Shown here in pieces: positions 8,129 through 10,865 of a DNA stretch of 10,865 nucleotides. The notes beneath the pieces were generated by a model that saw only the letters and a list, made by a program, of their open reading frames with translations, made no database searches and was not told the origin of the DNA. Both the position numbers and the translations under genes were made by a program. The stretch is from positions 1 through 10,865 of the forward strand of contig JAISVG010000049.1 in NCBI GenBank assembly GCA_031271635.1. Reading direction: 5' to 3'. How positions within the stretch are numbered: position 1 is the first letter of the stretch; each line of letters starts with the position of its first letter. Origin of the DNA: Erysipelotrichaceae bacterium (lineage in GTDB: Bacteria; Bacillota_I; Bacilli_A; RFN20; CAG-826).

Positions 8129-8337
8129 AGCAAATATCGCTTTGAAATTAATGTCGATTTGTGTTGATTTTTTTATACAATGACTAGATGAAATTGAAGT
8201 GCTAGAAAAAAAACTCAAGACCAATTAATTCTCATCATTCAGAATGGTTATCTTTACATTTTGTCGGCGACACAAATTACTCCTTTGAATTCCAAATCAA
8301 AAAAACTTGCCAAGTCTTGTTTAAGATTACTAGATAA
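8129..8337 (+). pseudogene. Decayed DUF3137 paralogue (C-terminal remnant)
   Basis: This DNA matches the downstream DUF3137 gene. Bases 8243-8301 align to 9288-9347 with about 45 of 59 matches and read NGYLYI, then VGDTNYSFEFQI against VGDTTHSFEFRI, but only after restoring a lost base near 8262. A second lost base is needed near 8221. Read from 8175 the start of the copy gives I-Q-stop-LDEIEVLEKK, with ATA where the intact gene has ATG and TGA where it has TTA. The stretch 8174-8212 matches the intact gene's start (8561-8599) in 31 of 39 positions. Bases 8129-8158 may encode SKYRFEINVD, similar to the FTKKFKIISDD region of the intact gene; this flank is less certain. Weak similarity may continue to ~8385. 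Two frameshifts, a nonsense codon and a lost start make it non-coding. Confidence 0.75.
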
Positions 8338-8463
8338 CGATGGGGCATTTTAAAACCATCATTAATCACTTTGACAATAGATAAAACAATAAGTGAAAAT
8401 CTAAGACGAATGATTCTCATATCAAGACTATTAAATCATGTCTTTATTCACTTTCATCTTTTT

Positions 8464-8488
8464 ATCAAATATTATCAATATCGATCAA
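8464..8488. repeat. Three ATCAA elements spaced exactly 10 bp
   Basis: ATCAA occurs at 8464-8468, 8474-8478 and 8484-8488, one copy per helical turn on the same face. The first two extend to TTATCAA. A fourth, isolated copy is at 8421-8425. The array ends 11 bases before the 16-base palindrome. This could be a protein-binding array, or a chance product of AT-rich DNA. Confidence 0.4.
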
Positions 8489-8498
8489 GCTGGCGACA

Positions 8499-8514
8499 TT
8501 TGTATCGATACAAA
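8499..8514. promoter_or_regulatory. 16-bp perfect palindrome, candidate operator
   Basis: TTTGTATCGATACAAA is an uninterrupted dyad with no mismatch. Its centre is about 55 bases before the predicted transcription start of the DUF3137-lemA-rarA operon, a location typical of an activator site or an upstream repressor site. No T-run follows and there is no loop, so it does not look like a terminator. The binding protein is unknown. Confidence 0.45.
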
Positions 8515-8546
8515 ATTCAAATAATCATGAAGGAATTGCCGAAAAC

Positions 8547-8555
8547 TGGTATAAT
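8547..8555 (+). promoter_or_regulatory. Extended -10 promoter of the DUF3137-lemA-rarA operon, probably leaderless
   Basis: TGGTATAAT is a perfect extended -10 element (TG-n-TATAAT). No acceptable -35 lies 16-18 bases upstream, which the extended TG can offset. The usual start, about seven bases after the box, falls on the A of the ATG at 8562. There is no Shine-Dalgarno site before that ATG, so the mRNA probably begins at the start codon. Confidence 0.6.
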
Positions 8556-8561
8556 TTTGGT

Positions 8562-9437
8562 ATGCAATTACTAGATGAAACCGAGGCGCTAAGAAAAAAG
8601 TATTTCCGTCCTTTTTTAATCGGATTAATCCTTCTTGGAGTCTTTCTTTGTGGTTTAATAATTAGTTTTATCACCCTCGTTCAAACCGGTCAAATCGCAT
8701 TTCTCGGACTGGTTTTTCCGCTGTTTTTTCTCATGATTGGGGCGATTTTACTAACAACTATCAGTTCCAATAAATATAAAAATCTTGCCAAGCAGCGCTT
8801 CTTACCAGCGTTTTTGAAAACCTTTTACCAAGATGTTCTTTATGAAAAAAAAGGCAATTCTGGTTTTATTAATGAGTTAATTAGAACTGATGCTCTAAGA
8901 AGACCGGACCGGACTAACGAAGATGATTATGTTCATGCCAAAACTATGTCTGGCATTGAATTTGAGGGAATGGATGTTGATTTCATGACAAAGTCTACCG
9001 ATAGTGAGGGCCATACTACTTATACCACTTACTTTGCTGGAAAAGCCATTAAGTACTATCTTCAAAATGAAATCACTAGAGATTTTTCTTTGCTGATCTC
9101 GGAACGCTACATTAATAGTATCCGCGGTCTTAAAAAAATTGAAACTGAAAGTACCGCCTTTACCAAAAAATTCAAGATTATTAGTGATGATCAACTTGCT
9201 ACCTTCAAGTTCCTTACCCCTTTAATGATGGAAAGGATTGAGGCGCTGGAAAAAAAGTACAAGGGTCAAATGATTCTGATGCTTAAAAACGGCTATCTTT
9301 ACATTTTCGTTGGTGATACTACTCATTCCTTTGAATTTCGGATCACCAAAGAACTGACGGGACCCTATCTTGAAACCATCAAACAACAATGCACCATTTT
9401 TAGTAACATTATTGATCAACTTGGATATATTAAATAA
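8562..9437 (+). CDS. DUF3137 family membrane protein
   Basis: A 291-residue protein. A short charged N-terminus (LLDETEALRKKY, 3-14) precedes two hydrophobic segments (~17-40, ~45-67), and a long cytoplasmic domain follows. The domain matches DUF3137: LKKIETESTAFTKKFKI, then FKFLTPLMMERIEAL, then NGYLYIFVGD and SFEFRI. The function of the family is unknown; it often sits next to lemA, as here (14-base gap), so a shared envelope role is inferred. The ATG at 8562 is the only plausible start: the frame is open back to 8397 but has no ATG, GTG or TTG there. It lacks an RBS and follows an extended -10 box by six bases, indicating a leaderless mRNA. Odd point: a 20-base segment at 8583-8602 recurs at 9240-9259 (17 of 20 matches, encoding EALRKKY and EALEKKY). 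A decayed paralogue lies 225 bases upstream. Confidence 0.88.
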   Translation: MQLLDETEALRKKYFRPFLIGLILLGVFLCGLIISFITLVQTGQIAFLGLVFPLFFLMIGAILLTTISSNKYKNLAKQRFLPAFLKTFYQDVLYEKKGNSGFINELIRTDALRRPDRTNEDDYVHAKTMSGIEFEGMDVDFMTKSTDSEGHTTYTTYFAGKAIKYYLQNEITRDFSLLISERYINSIRGLKKIETESTAFTKKFKIISDDQLATFKFLTPLMMERIEALEKKYKGQMILMLKNGYLYIFVGDTTHSFEFRITKELTGPYLETIKQQCTIFSNIIDQLGYIK

Positions 9438-9438
9438 A

Positions 9439-9444
9439 AGGAGG
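9439..9444 (+). promoter_or_regulatory. Ribosome binding site of lemA
   Basis: A perfect AGGAGG begins two bases after the DUF3137 stop and lies seven bases before the lemA ATG. It is the strongest such site in the window and contrasts with its absence at both neighbouring genes. Confidence 0.9.
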
Positions 9445-9451
9445 AAAGAAT

Positions 9452-10024
9452 ATGTCAAACCCTATTTTAGCCGTTAGTCCTGGAGGAATCGCTGCGATTG
9501 TAATTGGATCAATTCTCACGCTTTTTATCGTTGTCGCACTGATTACTTATGCCGTTTCCTTTAATGCACTAAACAAAGCGAAACTGAAGGTTGATTCCGC
9601 GCTTTCTGGTATTGACGTGATGCTCGAAAAGCGTTATGACCTTTTAACCAAAAGCATTGAAGTCGTAAAAGCCTATGCAAAATATGAAAGCACCACAATT
9701 CATGAAACCATTAAATCCCGAACGAACCTTAATGAAATCATGAAATTTGATGGTCAACTAACAAGTGATTTTAAAGGTTTGAAGGTAGTTGCTGAGGCCT
9801 ATCCAACGCTTCTTAGTGCCAATAATTATCTCGAACTCCAAAAACAAATTGCTGACCTTGAAGATAATCTCGCGGCGAGTAAACGCCTTTATAACTCCAA
9901 TGTTACTTATCTTAATGAATTGATCGTTAATTTCCCCACCAATCTCTTTGCAAGAAAGTATCAAAAAGCTGAATTCTATAAGATTGATGATATTAAGCGA
10001 CGAGATGTAAAAATTGACTTATAA
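9452..10024 (+). CDS. lemA: LemA family protein
   Basis: A 190-residue LemA protein, close to the family's usual size. One N-terminal membrane segment (~13-35) is followed by a long helical domain. The family hallmark is LEKRYDLLTKSIEVVKAYAKYE (~58-79), matching the LemA pattern R-x-D-L-x3-x-V-x3-K-x-Y-x4-E. The C-terminal part YNSNVTYLNELIVNFPTNLFAR (~147-168) matches the usual YN-x3-x-YN-x6-P family ending, although the second YN is YL here. LemA is widespread, its molecular role is not settled, and it is commonly paired with DUF3137 as here. The strong RBS suggests LemA may be made in larger amounts than its neighbours. Its TAA overlaps the rarA ATG by one base (TAATG). Confidence 0.93.
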   Translation: MSNPILAVSPGGIAAIVIGSILTLFIVVALITYAVSFNALNKAKLKVDSALSGIDVMLEKRYDLLTKSIEVVKAYAKYESTTIHETIKSRTNLNEIMKFDGQLTSDFKGLKVVAEAYPTLLSANNYLELQKQIADLEDNLAASKRLYNSNVTYLNELIVNFPTNLFARKYQKAEFYKIDDIKRRDVKIDL

Positions 10025-10865
10025 TGGAACCACTTTATCAAAAACTTCGCCCCAAAACTCTAAGTGAGGTCGTCTCTCATAGTAAGCTTGTCGGACCAAA
10101 AGGAATTCTTAGCAAGGCCGCTGAGCAAAAGCAATTTTTTTCTTTCATCCTCTATGGCAATCCCGGAGTCGGAAAAACAACGATTGCGCTGAGTTTTGCC
10201 GCGGAATCTGGTTTAGAATATCGTCTTTTCAATGCCTCAAGTGATGACAAAAATTACTTAAAACAAATTCTTGAAGTCACTAATTTTCTTGAAATAATTC
10301 TCATCGTTGATGAGATTCACCGCATGAATAATAACATTCAAGAGGTCCTCCTTCCATATCTTGAACAAGGGAAGATTTATCTTATTGGTCTTACAACGCT
10401 TAGTCCTTATCATGCCGTAAATATTGCTATTCGGTCAAGATGTCAGATTTTTGAACTAAAAGATCTAACAGCAAATGATATTATCGTCCTTTTAGAACGC
10501 GCCATTAAAGACCTTGATGTTCTAGTTGAGGATGGAGTTTTTAAGGCAATCGCGCGTCTTTCTAATAATGAAGCACGGAGTGCCCTTAATCTCCTAGAAT
10601 TACTTCTCATTGATAATCCTAAAAAGATCACACTGACAAGTCTAAATAACATTGCTCCTGAGTCTAATATGTTACTTGATAAGAATCAAGACTATTATTA
10701 TGAACTTTTAAGTGCCCTTCAAAAGTCGATTCGTGGTTCTGATGTTGATGCGGCCCTATACTATCTTGCAAAGTTAATCATTCTTGGTGATTTAAAAATT
10801 ATCATTCGTCGCCTCCTTGTTATTGTCTATGAGGATATTGGTCTTGCAAATCCTAATCTCCCGCT
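10024..10865 (+). CDS. rarA: Replication-associated recombination ATPase RarA/MgsA (3' end outside window)
   Basis: The first 280 residues of a RarA (MgsA/WRNIP1 family) AAA+ ATPase; the family is about 420 residues, so roughly a third is missing at the window edge. RarA acts at stalled replication forks and in recombination, in the cytoplasm. Seen: MEPLYQKLRPKTLSEVV opening (family: PLA-x-R-x-RP-x-T-L-x-E-x-V), Walker A GNPGVGKT (45-52), Walker B with VDEIHRMN (95-102), a sensor-1 LIGLTT strand, and SRCQIFEL with the arginine finger. The MgsA C-terminal signature SALQKSIRGSD begins at 230, and the EDIGLANP motif is at 270-277. Walker A has Asn (GNPG) where GPPG is usual. No Shine-Dalgarno site precedes the ATG, which shares a base with the lemA stop, so expression probably depends on lemA translation. 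Confidence 0.95.
   Translation, partial: MEPLYQKLRPKTLSEVVSHSKLVGPKGILSKAAEQKQFFSFILYGNPGVGKTTIALSFAAESGLEYRLFNASSDDKNYLKQILEVTNFLEIILIVDEIHRMNNNIQEVLLPYLEQGKIYLIGLTTLSPYHAVNIAIRSRCQIFELKDLTANDIIVLLERAIKDLDVLVEDGVFKAIARLSNNEARSALNLLELLLIDNPKKITLTSLNNIAPESNMLLDKNQDYYYELLSALQKSIRGSDVDAALYYLAKLIILGDLKIIIRRLLVIVYEDIGLANPNLP

Larger units (their letters stand above)
8054..8561. other. Divergent intergenic region between pnp and the DUF3137 gene
   Basis: A 508-base gap with no supportable intact gene. From left to right it holds the pnp RBS and -10 box (minus strand), a DUF3137 remnant, an unexplained AT-rich stretch (~8386-8460), three phased ATCAA elements, a 16-base palindrome, and the extended -10 promoter of the plus-strand operon. 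A short open frame at 8371-8574 has no RBS and no recognisable product, so it is not called as a gene. Confidence 0.8.

Noticed and set aside
8174..8190. Evidence for mycoplasma code (TGA read as Trp) from the TGA in the DUF3137 remnant
   Set aside because: The intact gene has TTA at that position, the copy has other lesions, and tryptophans in intact genes are TGG, with TGA used as stop at 3157-3159 and 4410-4412.
8371..8574. Small open frame of 67 codons in the divergent intergenic region
   Set aside because: It lacks an RBS, has no recognisable product, overlaps the promoter and start of the DUF3137 gene, and begins at the edge of the DUF3137 remnant.

Overview
The window looks like a chromosomal segment of an AT-rich, low-GC Gram-positive (Firmicutes/Bacilli to Mollicutes-relative) bacterium. 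Support: strong AGGAGG-type ribosome binding sites, AT-rich intergenic DNA, a short-Cys-signal lipoprotein, the DUF3137 + LemA pair, and the RarA/MgsA and PNPase sequence types. Tryptophan is written TGG in the genes, and TGA serves as the stop inside two ATGA junctions, so the standard bacterial code (not the mycoplasma TGA=Trp code) is the best reading. The exact lineage cannot be fixed from the sequence alone.

Layout. (1) 147-1574 (+): a secreted lipoprotein with one Ig-like domain, then two copies of an unrecognised ~115-residue module flanking an FN3-like segment. (2) 1695-2804 (+): a four-helix membrane protein with a large soluble C-terminal part, family not recognised. (3) 8053 down to 2801 (-): one tightly packed operon of four genes: polynucleotide phosphorylase (pnp), a GlpA-like FAD oxidoreductase with a C-terminal [2Fe-2S] domain, a second FAD/NAD(P) oxidoreductase, and a DUF1667 cysteine protein. 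Neighbouring genes overlap by 1, 4 and 4 bases. The last three form the anaerobic glycerol-3-phosphate dehydrogenase-type module known from Thermotoga and clostridia. (4) 8054-8561: a divergent intergenic region holding the pnp promoter, a decayed DUF3137 paralogue, three 10-bp-phased ATCAA repeats, a 16-bp perfect palindrome and an extended -10 promoter. (5) 8562 to the window end (+): a DUF3137 membrane protein, LemA and the first 280 codons of the recombination ATPase RarA (runs off the edge).

How the parts fit: the minus-strand operon joins RNA turnover (PNPase) to a redox module that probably oxidises glycerol 3-phosphate to dihydroxyacetone phosphate and passes electrons through [2Fe-2S]/FAD to NAD(P). 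The plus-strand operon joins a membrane/envelope pair (DUF3137-LemA) to a replication-fork ATPase, with a one-base stop/start overlap. The convergent genes ending at 2801-2804 share a TTAA stop, leaving no space for a terminator. The most unusual features are the DUF3137 remnant, the apparently leaderless DUF3137 promoter with its upstream dyad, and the two TAATG junctions that lack a Shine-Dalgarno site.
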